Origin: Haliea alexandrii
GTDB lineage: Bacteria > Pseudomonadota > Gammaproteobacteria > Pseudomonadales > Halieaceae
Direction of reading: 5' to 3'
DNA: 64,000 nucleotides
Assembly (NCBI RefSeq): GCF_003719295.1
Contig: NZ_RFLW01000001.1
Span: 1,196,955-1,260,954, forward strand
Shown here: positions 1-10,480 of the stretch, one piece after another
How the letters are laid out: each line of letters opens with the position of its first letter
How positions within the stretch are numbered: the first letter of the stretch is position 1
Notes under the pieces: model-generated
What the model was told of the DNA's origin: nothing
Database searches by the model: none
What the model saw: only the letters and a program-made list of their open reading frames with translations
Position numbers and translations under genes: made by a program

Positions 1-1
1 C

Positions 2-1273
2 ATCTTCGGCATTCTGGCCGCCACCGTGTATGTCCTGCCGGAATTCATGGTGGACCTGGTGCCGTTCCATATCATGCGCATGAGCCACACCAACCTGCTG
101 ATTGTGTGGCTGTTGATCGGGTTCATGGGCTGTACCTACTTCCTCATGCCGGAAGAGGCAGAAACCGAGATTCACAGCCCGCTTATTGCCTACATTCAGC
201 TCGCCATTTTCGCGGTGGCTGGTGCCGGCGCGCTGGTCAGTTACCAATTCGGCATTCACGAGGGGCGCGAGTTTCTCGAACAACCGCTGTGGTCGAAGAT
301 CCTTATCACGATCTCCTTTCTGCTGTTCCTCTACAACACCAGCATGACGCTGCTGCGTGGGCGCAAGACGGCGATCAACTCCATCCTCATGCTGGGTTTG
401 TGGCTGGCCGCAATCTTCTGGTTTTTCGCCTTCTATAACCCGTCCAACCTGGCACTGGACAAGTTGTACTGGTGGTGGATTGTCCACGTTTGGGTTGAGG
501 GTGTGTGGGAGCTGATCATGGCATCGCTGCTTGCCTACCTGCTGATCAAGCTGACGGGTGTGGATCGTGAAATCATCGAGAAGTGGCTGTACGTGATTAT
601 CGGCCTGGCGCTGTTCTCCGGTCTGCTCGGTACCGGTCACCACTACTACTGGATTGGCGCACCGGGATACTGGCAGCCCATCGGCAGCTTCTTCTCCACC
701 CTGGAAGTGGCGCCGTTTTTCGCCATGGTGATGTTCGCCTTCTATATGTTCTGGAAAGGGCGCCGCAATCACCCTAACAAGGCTGCCATGCTCTGGACAC
801 TGGGCAGTGCAACCGTGGCCTTCTTCGGTGCGGGCGTCTGGGGCTTCATGCACACCCTGCATTGGGTCAACTACTACACGCACGGCACTCAGGTCACGGC
901 GGCGCACGGGCACCTCGCCTTCTACGGCGCCTACGTGATGATGGTGCTGGCGGTGGTCACCTATGCCATGCCGCAGCTGCGTCGCATACAGCCGTTCAAC
1001 CAGATCATCAATATGTGGAGCTTCTGGCTGATGACGGCGTCCATGTGCTTCATGACCTTTACACTGACTTTTGCCGGTGTGGTGCAGACCCACCTGCAGC
1101 GTGTCATGGGCATCAATTATATGGAGGTACAGGAGCAGCTGAGCCTGTTCTACATGATGCGTCTGGGCGCTGGTTGTGTGGTTGCTGTGGCGGCGGTCGT
1201 GTTTCTCTGGGCGGTATTCGGCCCGGCGCGTGAAGAGCTGCCCGCCGGTGAAACAGGCGTGGCCAACGCGTGA
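2..1273 (+). CDS. norB: Nitric oxide reductase large subunit NorB (5' partial)
   Basis: Catalytic membrane subunit of respiratory nitric oxide reductase, which reduces two NO to N2O at a haem b3/non-haem FeB centre. The frame is open from the first bases, so the N-terminus lies upstream of the window. Numbering from the in-frame GTG at 26, the expected metal-site residues are present: His154 and Glu158 in HVWVEGVWE, the His-His pair 205-206 in GTGHHYYWIG, and His294/His296 in AAHGHLAFYG. About ten hydrophobic helices remain. The C-terminus is normal. It overlaps norQ by four bases (GTGA), and norD follows, as in other nor operons. NorC would be expected upstream. Family assignment is secure. 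Confidence 0.96.
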   Translation: MFGILAATVYVLPEFMVDLVPFHIMRMSHTNLLIVWLLIGFMGCTYFLMPEEAETEIHSPLIAYIQLAIFAVAGAGALVSYQFGIHEGREFLEQPLWSKILITISFLLFLYNTSMTLLRGRKTAINSILMLGLWLAAIFWFFAFYNPSNLALDKLYWWWIVHVWVEGVWELIMASLLAYLLIKLTGVDREIIEKWLYVIIGLALFSGLLGTGHHYYWIGAPGYWQPIGSFFSTLEVAPFFAMVMFAFYMFWKGRRNHPNKAAMLWTLGSATVAFFGAGVWGFMHTLHWVNYYTHGTQVTAAHGHLAFYGAYVMMVLAVVTYAMPQLRRIQPFNQIINMWSFWLMTASMCFMTFTLTFAGVVQTHLQRVMGINYMEVQEQLSLFYMMRLGAGCVVAVAAVVFLWAVFGPAREELPAGETGVANA

Positions 1274-2085
1274 ACATGCCTGAGCCGAAGCCGGTCCCGC
1301 GCGAGGAGGTTCCCTATTACGAACCGGTGGGAGATGAGTGTGAGCTGTTCGAGCAGGCCTGGCAGCACGGCCTGCCCCTGCTGCTGAAAGGGCCCACCGG
1401 CTGTGGCAAAACGCGCTTCGTTGCGCACATGGCCGCGCGTCTGGGGCGGCCGTTGTTTACCGTCTCCTGCCACGATGACCTGACCGCTGCAGACCTGACT
1501 GGCCGCTTTCTGTTGCTCGAAGGCGAGACGCGCTGGGTCGATGGGCCGCTGACGCGGGCGGTGCGCGAAGGCGGCATTTGCTATCTCGACGAAGTGGTGG
1601 AGGCGCGCAAGGACGTGACGGTCATTCTTCACCCATTGACCGACGACCGGCGGCTGTTGCCGCTGGAGCGCACCGGTGAGTTGTTGCAGGCGCCGCCGGA
1701 GTTCATGCTGGTGGTATCTTACAACCCCGGATACCAGAATGTGCTCAAGGCACTGAAACCCAGCACCCGGCAACGGTTTGTCTCCAGCACCTTCGACTTC
1801 CCACCGGCCAACCAGGAAGTCAGCATTGTTTCCCGCGAGAGCGGCCTTGCGCCGGAGCGTTGCCGCGCGCTGGTGACACTGGCGCAACGCTTGCGTGCTA
1901 TGAAGGGGCAGGATCTGGAGGAAGGCGTTTCCACACGCCTGCTGATTTACTGTGCCACGCTGATCGCCTCGGGTATGCCCATCATGCAGGCGACCCGTGC
2001 CACGCTGGTGGAGCCACTAACCGATGAGCCCGATGTCCAGGAGGCCTTGCTGGAAGTGATCGCAATGGCCTTTGGCTCGGACTGA
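1270..2085 (+). CDS. norQ: NorQ, MoxR-type AAA+ ATPase for NO reductase maturation
   Basis: MoxR-family AAA+ ATPase that works with the VWA protein NorD to insert the non-haem iron of NorB. Walker A is GPTGCGKT at residues 41-48 and Walker B is ICYLDE at about 103-108. The length of 271 aa is normal for NorQ/CbbQ. The GTG start overlaps the norB stop codon, so translation is probably coupled; an ATG two codons later is the alternative start. The neighbours norB and norD distinguish it from CbbQ and other MoxR proteins. Confidence 0.94.
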   Translation: MNMPEPKPVPREEVPYYEPVGDECELFEQAWQHGLPLLLKGPTGCGKTRFVAHMAARLGRPLFTVSCHDDLTAADLTGRFLLLEGETRWVDGPLTRAVREGGICYLDEVVEARKDVTVILHPLTDDRRLLPLERTGELLQAPPEFMLVVSYNPGYQNVLKALKPSTRQRFVSSTFDFPPANQEVSIVSRESGLAPERCRALVTLAQRLRAMKGQDLEEGVSTRLLIYCATLIASGMPIMQATRATLVEPLTDEPDVQEALLEVIAMAFGSD

Positions 2086-2111
2086 CTCGCCCGCAGAGCG
2101 GAGCTTGCGAC

Positions 2112-4046
2112 ATGCTGCACCTGTTGGAATTCGAGGAACTGGTCGGCCGTTACTGGCACCGTTGGGCCTCAGCCACCAGCAGTTATCCCCATCATCCGCA
2201 GGCTGCTGTGCACCTCAATGAGATCGCCCCGGTCCTCGCCGTGTTTTTCCGCGCAGTGGGGGGAGAGGGGGGTGCTGCCGTTGGCGCCATTGCGGCACGG
2301 GAGTCCGGGCACCGCCTGCGCCTGCGCCAGCGGCTGGGTTTTGACCACGAAGTGATGGATCAGGCGCGTATCGACGAGGAGTCACTGCTCCTGCCACCCT
2401 GCATAGACCTCTTTCCCGATCGGGCCCTGAACCGCGATCTGTACTTCTGGCTCGCCGCGCACGCCGCTGCCCTGCAGCCGCCGCCCCCAGCCGAAAACGC
2501 GGTTCAGGCCGACTTGCTGGCCCTGCGCGCTGCGCTCACCGCGGCAGAGCGGGTGTGCAGCGAGCTCCCCGGATTCCGCGACCGCTATGATCGGCTCCGT
2601 GATGCCCTTTTACCGCTGCGCCCACAGCGGAGGCTGCCGCCGCTGGAGCAGGCTCTGGAGGTGGTGATTCGCCGCGCGCTGGGTGAAGAAACGCCGGCAT
2701 CTGCCTTCGCTGGACAGCTGGTGGCGTTGGTGTCCAGCCCCGATGTTCCGGTTGACAATGTGCAGGCGCCGGCGAGCTATCATCCGCCGCTACCGGTGCC
2801 GCTGTGGGCCACCCGTTTCAGCCTGGGTACCCACAACGTGGAGCGTCCCGACGCCGAGGAAGAGGACGAACAGACGCCGCTGCAGGACCAGCGGGAGGGC
2901 GGCAAGCGCAAGGCGCGTCGTCAGCAACAGGATCAGGCTGAGCGCGAGGACTCGTTGATTTTCAACCGGTTCGAGAAAATGCTCTCGTTCGCCGAGATGG
3001 TCAACGTGAATCGCATGGTCGATGATGAAGAGGATGAGGACGCCGGGAAAGCGGCGGAGCAGCTCGAAGAGATTACCGTGAGCCCGCATCAGCAACAGGC
3101 TGCGGCGCGTTTGCGCATGGATCTCGACCTGCCGCCCGGGGAGGCTCTGGGCGCCCCTTCCGTCGCAAAGGTGACCTATCCGGAGTGGAACTACCGCAAG
3201 CGGGTCATGTTGCCGGCGCACTGCACGGTACTGCCGGGCGAGCAGGCCGCGGACGGTGACGCCTGGCAGCCGGATGCGGCGATGAAACAGCGCGTGCGTC
3301 GTGTGCGGCGGCAGTTTGAGGCCTTGCGACCGAAACGCCTGTTGCTGCGCGGTCAGCTCGACGGCAATGAACTTGATATTGACGCCGTGGTGCGCGCCCA
3401 GGCCGATCATTCCGCCTCGGGCAGCAGCAGCGACCGCCTGTATGCCGATGCCCGTAGCGTGGAGCGCGATCTCGCGGTATCCATACTGGTCGACGTCTCA
3501 CTGTCGACAGAATCCTGGGTCGATGACCGCCGGGTGATAGACCTCGAAAAAGAGGCCCTGCTGGTGCTCGGGCATGGTCTGCAGGCCTGTGGCGACGAGT
3601 TCGCCATTCACAGTTTTACCTCCCGACGCCGGGACAAGGTGTGGCTGCAAACGCTAAAAGAGTTCCGCGAGCCAATGAACCACGATGTGGAGCAGCGTAT
3701 CGGAGCGCTGAAGCCCGGGTACTACACCCGCATGGGTACGGCAATTCGTCACCTCACCAGTGGGCTTGCTGAGCTGGGCCAGCGCCACCGCCTGTTGCTG
3801 GTGTTAACCGATGGCAAGCCCAACGACACCGATTATTACGAGGGGCGCTATGCGCTCGAGGATACACGCCACGCCGTACGTGAGGCGCGCCGTGCCGGGG
3901 TGCGTGTATTCGCAGTGACGATTGACCGCGAGTCACAGGGCTATTTCCCCCGTATTTTTGGTCGCGGTGGCTATTCAGTGGTGTATCGACCTGAACACTT
4001 GTCGACGGCGCTACCGGCGATTTACCGACAAATTGTGGCGCAGTAA
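2112..4046 (+). CDS. norD: NorD, von Willebrand factor A protein
   Basis: NorD partners NorQ in activating NO reductase. The 644-residue protein has a long, poorly conserved N-terminal region and an acidic/basic linker at about residues 245-310. A C-terminal VWA domain starts near residue 455, with the MIDAS motif DVSLS followed by a later TDGKPND segment. It lies 26 bases after norQ in the same direction and is the last gene of the nor operon in this window. Length and domain order match NorD. Confidence 0.92.
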   Translation: MLHLLEFEELVGRYWHRWASATSSYPHHPQAAVHLNEIAPVLAVFFRAVGGEGGAAVGAIAARESGHRLRLRQRLGFDHEVMDQARIDEESLLLPPCIDLFPDRALNRDLYFWLAAHAAALQPPPPAENAVQADLLALRAALTAAERVCSELPGFRDRYDRLRDALLPLRPQRRLPPLEQALEVVIRRALGEETPASAFAGQLVALVSSPDVPVDNVQAPASYHPPLPVPLWATRFSLGTHNVERPDAEEEDEQTPLQDQREGGKRKARRQQQDQAEREDSLIFNRFEKMLSFAEMVNVNRMVDDEEDEDAGKAAEQLEEITVSPHQQQAAARLRMDLDLPPGEALGAPSVAKVTYPEWNYRKRVMLPAHCTVLPGEQAADGDAWQPDAAMKQRVRRVRRQFEALRPKRLLLRGQLDGNELDIDAVVRAQADHSASGSSSDRLYADARSVERDLAVSILVDVSLSTESWVDDRRVIDLEKEALLVLGHGLQACGDEFAIHSFTSRRRDKVWLQTLKEFREPMNHDVEQRIGALKPGYYTRMGTAIRHLTSGLAELGQRHRLLLVLTDGKPNDTDYYEGRYALEDTRHAVREARRAGVRVFAVTIDRESQGYFPRIFGRGGYSVVYRPEHLSTALPAIYRQIVAQ

Positions 4047-4097
4047 AAGCGCCACCGGCAATGGCAGGAGCGCGGCTTGCAGAGTGCGCGTTATCGG

Positions 4098-4523
4098 CTA
4101 CTTGCCAAACAGCAGGCTTTCCGGTCGGTCAATGGGGCGGTTGGACGTCAGTCGAGCAATCCCCACACCGCAGCGCGCCACAAACCAGACGAGCATGGCG
4201 GTGATGTAGAGATAACCGAATGTCCAGGCCACCAGCGGCGATATACTCAGAATGCCGAGCAGTTGCCACAGGCCAACCGCCGCCGCCGAGGCCGCGACCA
4301 TCCACCAGAATGTGCGCACCTGGAAGCGCAAGTGACTGCTTACCCAGGGTGCACTGCGCGCGAGCCGGTAGTGCGCCACAAGCGCCCCCAGGGGCAGGGT
4401 GACAACGCTCATGATGGCGCCCAGATACAAGCCGTAGACGATAACCGCGGTGCCTCGACCCGGTGAATCTTTCCCCGTTTGCGCAAACGCTGCACGCGCT
4501 TCTACGCTATCCACTGTCGACAT
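4098..4523 (-). CDS. DUF4870/COG3671-type small membrane protein
   Basis: Integral membrane protein of about 141 aa with three predicted hydrophobic helices and the sequence HLRFQVRTFWW between helices 1 and 2, which is characteristic of the DUF4870/COG3671 family. Molecular function is unknown. An ATG at 4538 is possible, but the ATG at 4523 has a GAGG ribosome-binding site six bases upstream and is preferred. It starts just downstream of the TonB-receptor gene and is likely its last co-transcribed partner. It converges with norD. Confidence 0.75.
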   Translation of the reverse strand: MSTVDSVEARAAFAQTGKDSPGRGTAVIVYGLYLGAIMSVVTLPLGALVAHYRLARSAPWVSSHLRFQVRTFWWMVAASAAAVGLWQLLGILSISPLVAWTFGYLYITAMLVWFVARCGVGIARLTSNRPIDRPESLLFGK

Positions 4524-4539
4524 GCCGACCTCGCGCATT

Positions 4540-6627
4540 CTAGTTGATGTTCCAGGTGAGCTTCATGGAGGCACTGCGTCCGGGCGCCAGCAGGTTCTCA
4601 GTAGACTCGCGATAGTCGCGGTCGAGGAGGTTCTGCAGTTCCACGGCCAGCAGTAGATTGTCACCCAGGCTAACGCCCAGCGCCGCGTTCAGTGTGGCCC
4701 AGCCACTGCGTTTGGTTTCAATCAGGCCTCTGGCGCCGGGCTCCAGCAGCAGGGACCCGCTTTCGCCACGCAGGTACAGGTCTGCCCACAGTGACTGCCA
4801 AAGCCCGTTGAGTTGCGGCTCCAGCATCACGCCGGCGCGCCCTGCCAGTGCAGGAATACCGGTATCCCAGGTGTCGAAGCTGCCGAAATCGTTGTTGCGC
4901 TGCATCCAGGTGACATTCACATAGGGCTGCAGTGCCTGATCGGCGGTTTCCCAGGCCAGGTACAGCTCCAGGCCGTGAGCGGTGGAGGAGCCGATGTTGC
5001 GGTATACCTTGTCCGATGGGCTCAGGCAGTTGTCGGCACTGGTGCAGAAGATGTGATCAATGTAGTCACTGGAGTCGGAGAAAAACAGCGCAGCGTCGAG
5101 CGTCCATTGTCCCTGCATGAAGCGCCAGCCGAGCTCATAGTTGATGCTGGTTTCGGGCGTGAGCTCGCTGTTGGGGTTCACGAAGTTTGAGCCGGCGTAG
5201 GCGCCTGTGGCGAGTTGCATGAGAGAGGGGTAGAGATAGCCCTCTGATACGTTGGCGCGCAGGGCACTGCCGGGGCCGGTGGACCAGTTCAGCCCGGCAG
5301 AGGCGATCAGGTGGCTGTCAGAATCCAGCGGCGCGGCGCGCAGGCCCGGGCGGTTGCTGCGGTCCAGTTCACCATCAATCTGGTAGTAGCGTGCCCCGAC
5401 AATCGCCGTCACGCTGTCGCTCAGGGCCCAGTGGTCCTGCACAAAAGCGGCCAGGGTGCGGATGCTGGCTTCATCGTCGATACGCTCGATACCGGTGACG
5501 GCAATGGGTGTCCAGGAGAGAGTGTCCACCTCGCGTCCCTGACGCACCTCGTCGTTGCTGTACTGCAGGCCGCTGACCACGCGATGCTGTTTCCAGGGCA
5601 GCCAGTCCGCCTGTAGCAGCAAGCCGTCGCTGCGCAATGTGCTGCGCGTATCGATGTCGCGGCGATACCATACGGTTTCGGTGTTGCTCACAAAATGGCG
5701 CAGGCTGTCCTGGGTGAATGCCGAGACGAGCAGCCTGTCCAGCACGGCGGAGGCGGGCTCCCAGGTGTAATCCAGGGCGTAGCGCTCCCGATCCCGTTGC
5801 GGTGTACTGAGCGCCAGGTCCACGAGTGGGAATGTGCTGCGGGCCACCTCTTCAACGAAGATGTCCGAGCGCGACTCATAGCGGTCCCAGGTCAGCCCGA
5901 GCGCATGGTTGCCGGCGGCTTTTTCCAGGAAACCGTAGTAGCCCTGGTTCTCGAACGATGTGCTCTCGGCGCGCCCCTCGGGTGTCCGGCGCAGGCCGTG
6001 GTCACTGTCGGCTGCGGCCAGTCGGTAGCTCCAGCCATCTTGCAGGCCGTGTACGCTGGCGAACAGCGTGTCACCCCCGGTAGTGCCGTCGTAGCCGCCT
6101 TTTACGGTGGCCTGTAATGGCGCTGTGCCGCCTTTCAGCGTCAATAAATTGGTCACGCCACTCAGGGCCTTGGAGCCGTACAACACGGAACCCGAGCCGC
6201 GCAGGACCTCGATCCGGCCCAGCATGTCGGGGTGTATGGTCAGGGGGGTGCCGACTTCGCTGTGGTCCGCCAGCTCCTGGCTATCGACCAGGATGGCGCT
6301 CCGGCGGGAGTCTTCACCGCGAATGCGGATACGCTTCAGTCCGGCCTGGCCGGAGTCGGAAACCTGCAGCCCAGGCACATCGCGGAGGTAGTCGGCGACG
6401 CTGCTGCCTGTCATGCGGGCGAGGTCTTCGCGGGTCATTACGCTAAGGCTGGCACTGCTGTCGAGAAGCCGCTCTTCGACACGGCTGGCGGTCACCACGA
6501 CTTCCTCCAGTGGCAATTCCGCGCTGGTGGCAGCAAGCCCCGGCGCCGCGCAGAACAGCAGGCCGTGGACAAGGCTGAGAGCGGCGTAGTTGGGCTTAAG
6601 TCGGAAGGGAGGCATACGATAGGTCAT
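4540..6627 (-). CDS. TonB-dependent outer-membrane receptor (CirA/BtuB-like)
   Basis: A 695-residue TonB-dependent receptor. It has an N-terminal signal peptide of about 32 residues, a TonB box/plug start at LEEVVVTASRVEERL, plug motifs such as RIRIRGEDSRRSAILVD and IEVLRGSGSVLYGSKALSG, then a beta-barrel ending in a terminal hydrophobic strand. It transports a scarce ligand across the outer membrane using TonB energy. Placement inside a nor/nir block suggests iron, haem or copper supply for denitrification enzymes, but no residue identifies the ligand. It is preceded 15 bases upstream by the small periplasmic protein gene, so the two are probably one operon. Confidence 0.9.
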   Translation of the reverse strand: MTYRMPPFRLKPNYAALSLVHGLLFCAAPGLAATSAELPLEEVVVTASRVEERLLDSSASLSVMTREDLARMTGSSVADYLRDVPGLQVSDSGQAGLKRIRIRGEDSRRSAILVDSQELADHSEVGTPLTIHPDMLGRIEVLRGSGSVLYGSKALSGVTNLLTLKGGTAPLQATVKGGYDGTTGGDTLFASVHGLQDGWSYRLAAADSDHGLRRTPEGRAESTSFENQGYYGFLEKAAGNHALGLTWDRYESRSDIFVEEVARSTFPLVDLALSTPQRDRERYALDYTWEPASAVLDRLLVSAFTQDSLRHFVSNTETVWYRRDIDTRSTLRSDGLLLQADWLPWKQHRVVSGLQYSNDEVRQGREVDTLSWTPIAVTGIERIDDEASIRTLAAFVQDHWALSDSVTAIVGARYYQIDGELDRSNRPGLRAAPLDSDSHLIASAGLNWSTGPGSALRANVSEGYLYPSLMQLATGAYAGSNFVNPNSELTPETSINYELGWRFMQGQWTLDAALFFSDSSDYIDHIFCTSADNCLSPSDKVYRNIGSSTAHGLELYLAWETADQALQPYVNVTWMQRNNDFGSFDTWDTGIPALAGRAGVMLEPQLNGLWQSLWADLYLRGESGSLLLEPGARGLIETKRSGWATLNAALGVSLGDNLLLAVELQNLLDRDYRESTENLLAPGRSASMKLTWNIN

Positions 6628-6642
6628 GAGATATCCAAACAG

Positions 6643-7002
6643 TTAATGCAGTGTCGTTGCGCAGGCCGCCGCCCGCTCGAGTGAATTGTCCAGCGCGGAC
6701 GTGTCGTCCTTTTGCAGGGCTTGCAACAAGCGGTTGTAGTCGGGGCAGTGGTCAACCGCGGCTGCACCGGGTGGCTGGTAAATGAAACCGCATTTGCGCA
6801 GAGCGTCTGCCAGTTCGGCGCGCCTTTGCCCCGCGCGCTGTGCGCCGGGTTCGGTCAATGCCGCCACGGTGGCGCTGCAGTCGACCCGCCAATGCGCTTC
6901 CATATCCTCCCCTGAGGTTGTGAAACGCTCGTTCACGAGGTCGCTGTCGGCGCCGCTGGCAGCGCCGGCGGCGAACAGTAAACAGGCCATCCAACGATTC
7001 AT
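6643..7002 (-). CDS. Small Cys-containing periplasmic protein, unknown function
   Basis: A protein of about 119 aa. It starts MNRWMACLLFAAGAASGADS, a signal peptide with cleavage near residue 18. An upstream ATG at 7050 would put 16 extra polar residues before the signal and would lie on the FNR-like box, so 7002 is preferred. The mature protein has four cysteines, enough for two disulfides, and no haem motif. I do not recognise the family. It heads an operon with the TonB-dependent receptor and is divergent from nirI, so a role tied to metal uptake or denitrification is inferred from context only. Confidence 0.6.
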   Translation of the reverse strand: MNRWMACLLFAAGAASGADSDLVNERFTTSGEDMEAHWRVDCSATVAALTEPGAQRAGQRRAELADALRKCGFIYQPPGAAAVDHCPDYNRLLQALQKDDTSALDNSLERAAACATTLH

Positions 7003-7036
7003 GCGCCCAGTAAACCGCATTTGGGTCGGGAATAAA

Positions 7037-7085
7037 ATGATGCAAGTCATTTGCTTCTTATAAAGCCTTGTCTATGCTGGTTCCC
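7037..7085 (+). promoter_or_regulatory. nirI promoter with FNR/DNR-like box
   Basis: An interrupted dyad ATGAT-GCAA-GTCAT at 7037-7050 resembles the FNR/DNR/NNR consensus TTGAT-N4-ATCAA. A -10-like TATGCT lies at 7073-7078, placing the start point near 7085. The box centre is then at -41.5, the standard class II activator position. It lies in the divergent region and could also affect the minus-strand operon. Confidence 0.6.
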
Positions 7086-7108
7086 ATGAGATAGCGGGAT
7101 GCAAAGGC

Positions 7109-8653
7109 GTGTTGAACTACCGATTACTGTTGCCCGTCATTCTGTCGCTGGCCGTGGGTCTTGTGCTACTGCCGATCAGGGCACAGGCGGTCGATCGAAC
7201 CGCGATACAGCGTGTTTTGCCGGGAGCCGGCGCAGCGGCAGCGGTGCAATCGGTGCCAGGGCTCTACAGCGCGAAAGCACCGGGCGTGGGCGCAGTTCTG
7301 TTATTTGAAACCAGTGATTTCGTGCATATTCCTGCGTATTCCGGAGCGCCCGTCAACCTGCTGGTTGCCCTGACACCAAGCGGTGAATTTCTGGCCGCCA
7401 GCGTGTTGGCCCATGAGGAACCCATTCTGGTGGTCGGCATTACCGATCGCGATCTGCAGGCGTTTGTGAACCAGTTTGTGGGCAAGCACGCGTCTGACGC
7501 TATTCGCGTGGGCGCCCACGATCGGGAGGGGTATGTCGGCATTGATGGGCTGAGCGGCGCCACTATCACCGCAATGGTCATCACGCGCACCGTCACGCGC
7601 GCCGCAGAGCAGGTGCTGGCGGCCTATGCGGCCGCGGCCCCAGGTTCTGAGGTGCCGATAGGCGCAGCCGGGCCACCTGTAGCCGAGCTCCGCGCCGCCG
7701 AGCCCGCGGAGCCGGAGTGGCACTGGAGCTGGCAGCAGCACCGTTTGCAGGTGGCGGCACTCGCGGTCGCCCTGTTCGTGCTGTTACTGGTGCTTTTCCT
7801 GCAGGATTGGCTGGTACAGCACAAGCGGTTCTTTCAGCGTTTTCGCATTGCCTGGCTCGCGTTCACGGTGGTCTATATCGGCTGGATCTGTCACGCCCAG
7901 CTGTCGGTCGTCAACCTGTTGGGTTTCGCACGCAATCTGGCGGGCGGATTTTCCTGGGAGAGCCTGCTGCTCGACCCGGTCATTTTTCTGCTGTGGGCCT
8001 TTGTAGCGCTCAGTATCCTGCTCTGGGGGCGCGGTGTGTATTGCGGTTGGTTGTGTCCCTTTGGCGCGGCACAGGAGCTGCTGTCCAAGGCATCGCGGGC
8101 GCTGGGCTTTGCCGGTTGGCAGCTCCCGCATGCAGTGCACGAACGCCTGTGGGCAATCAAGTACCTCATCCTTCTGGCGATTTTCGGGCTGGCGCTGGAC
8201 TCCATGGCCAATGCCGCGCGCCTGGCGGAAGTCGAGCCCTTCAAGACGGTGTTCGTGATGCAGTTCGACCGCCCTCCCGCCTATGTGCTGTACGCGCTGC
8301 TGCTACTTGTTCTCACGGTGTTCAACAGCAAGTTCTACTGCAAGTATCTGTGCCCGCTGGGCGCGGCTCTGAGCTTTGTCACCCGCTTCAAGGTGTTTGA
8401 CTGGCTGCGCCGGCGCGTGGAGTGCGGCCATCCCTGCCAGACCTGCGCCAATGAGTGCCAGATCGGCGCGATACGACCCACGGGCGAGATTATCGATAAC
8501 GAGTGCCACTACTGTCTGGACTGCCAGGTGACCTATTGGGATGAGCACCGCTGCCCGCCGCTGGTGCGCAAGCGCAAGAAGCGTTATCAGGGTCGGTTGC
8601 CAGAGCATGCCGTTATCGCCACGGATGCGTCCGCCGGGCGGACTGAAAGTTGA
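7109..8653 (+). CDS. nirI: NosR/NirI-family FMN- and Fe/S-binding membrane protein
   Basis: Membrane flavo-iron-sulfur protein of the NosR/NirI family. NirI is needed for nirS expression or nitrite reductase activity in Paracoccus, while NosR supports N2O reductase. Layout: signal/first helix at residues 1-25; periplasmic FMN-binding domain with the covalent-flavin motif SGAT at 149-152; helices from about 213; two CX3CP motifs at Cys312/316 and Cys411/415; C-terminal ferredoxin-like cysteines at 439, 443, 446, 450 and 466, 469, 472. At 514 aa it is clearly shorter than typical NosR (about 700), mainly in the periplasmic part. The position directly before nirS favours NirI. The start is GTG; the FNR-like promoter is upstream. 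Confidence 0.82.
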   Translation: MLNYRLLLPVILSLAVGLVLLPIRAQAVDRTAIQRVLPGAGAAAAVQSVPGLYSAKAPGVGAVLLFETSDFVHIPAYSGAPVNLLVALTPSGEFLAASVLAHEEPILVVGITDRDLQAFVNQFVGKHASDAIRVGAHDREGYVGIDGLSGATITAMVITRTVTRAAEQVLAAYAAAAPGSEVPIGAAGPPVAELRAAEPAEPEWHWSWQQHRLQVAALAVALFVLLLVLFLQDWLVQHKRFFQRFRIAWLAFTVVYIGWICHAQLSVVNLLGFARNLAGGFSWESLLLDPVIFLLWAFVALSILLWGRGVYCGWLCPFGAAQELLSKASRALGFAGWQLPHAVHERLWAIKYLILLAIFGLALDSMANAARLAEVEPFKTVFVMQFDRPPAYVLYALLLLVLTVFNSKFYCKYLCPLGAALSFVTRFKVFDWLRRRVECGHPCQTCANECQIGAIRPTGEIIDNECHYCLDCQVTYWDEHRCPPLVRKRKKRYQGRLPEHAVIATDASAGRTES

Positions 8654-8698
8654 CCTGCATCATGTTGTCTACTAGAACATGCATATAAAATACATTTT
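8650..8698 (+). promoter_or_regulatory. nirS promoter: FNR/DNR-like box plus -10
   Basis: TTGAC-CTGC-ATCAT at 8650-8663 fits the FNR/DNR consensus at TTGA and ATCA. A near-consensus -10, TAAAAT, is at 8686-8691, giving a start near 8698 and a box centre at -41.5. The box overlaps the nirI stop codon. The geometry is the same as at the nirI promoter. Confidence 0.65.
8676..8698 (+). promoter_or_regulatory. NsrR-like nitric-oxide-responsive operator over nirS -10
   Basis: The 23-base stretch has half-sites AACATGCATAT and AAATACATTTT around a central A. By hand it matches 19 of 22 fixed positions of the commonly cited NsrR consensus, whose half-sites are AAGATGCATTT and AAATGCATCTT. It covers the predicted -10 box, where a repressor would block RNA polymerase. 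Separate 5-base arms ATGTT (8662-8666) and AACAT (8676-8680) also form a dyad here. Confidence 0.5.
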
Positions 8699-8712
8699 AA
8701 GAAGCGCATTGA

Positions 8713-10479
<1,767 letters not shown>

Positions 10480-10480
10480 G

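Noticed and set aside
1150-1887. Long antisense frames within norB/norQ and similar frames opposite other genes
   Set aside because: They mirror strongly supported genes on the other strand, have no family motifs, and are expected in GC-rich DNA.
4476-4489. 14-base perfect palindrome CGTTTGCGCAAACG
   Set aside because: It lies inside the DUF4870 coding sequence near the start, is not repeated at other promoters, and can arise by chance in GC-rich coding DNA.
7109-8653. Assignment as nosR with a nosZ operon
   Set aside because: The next gene is nirS, no nos genes are in the window, and the protein is shorter than typical NosR; NirI fits better.
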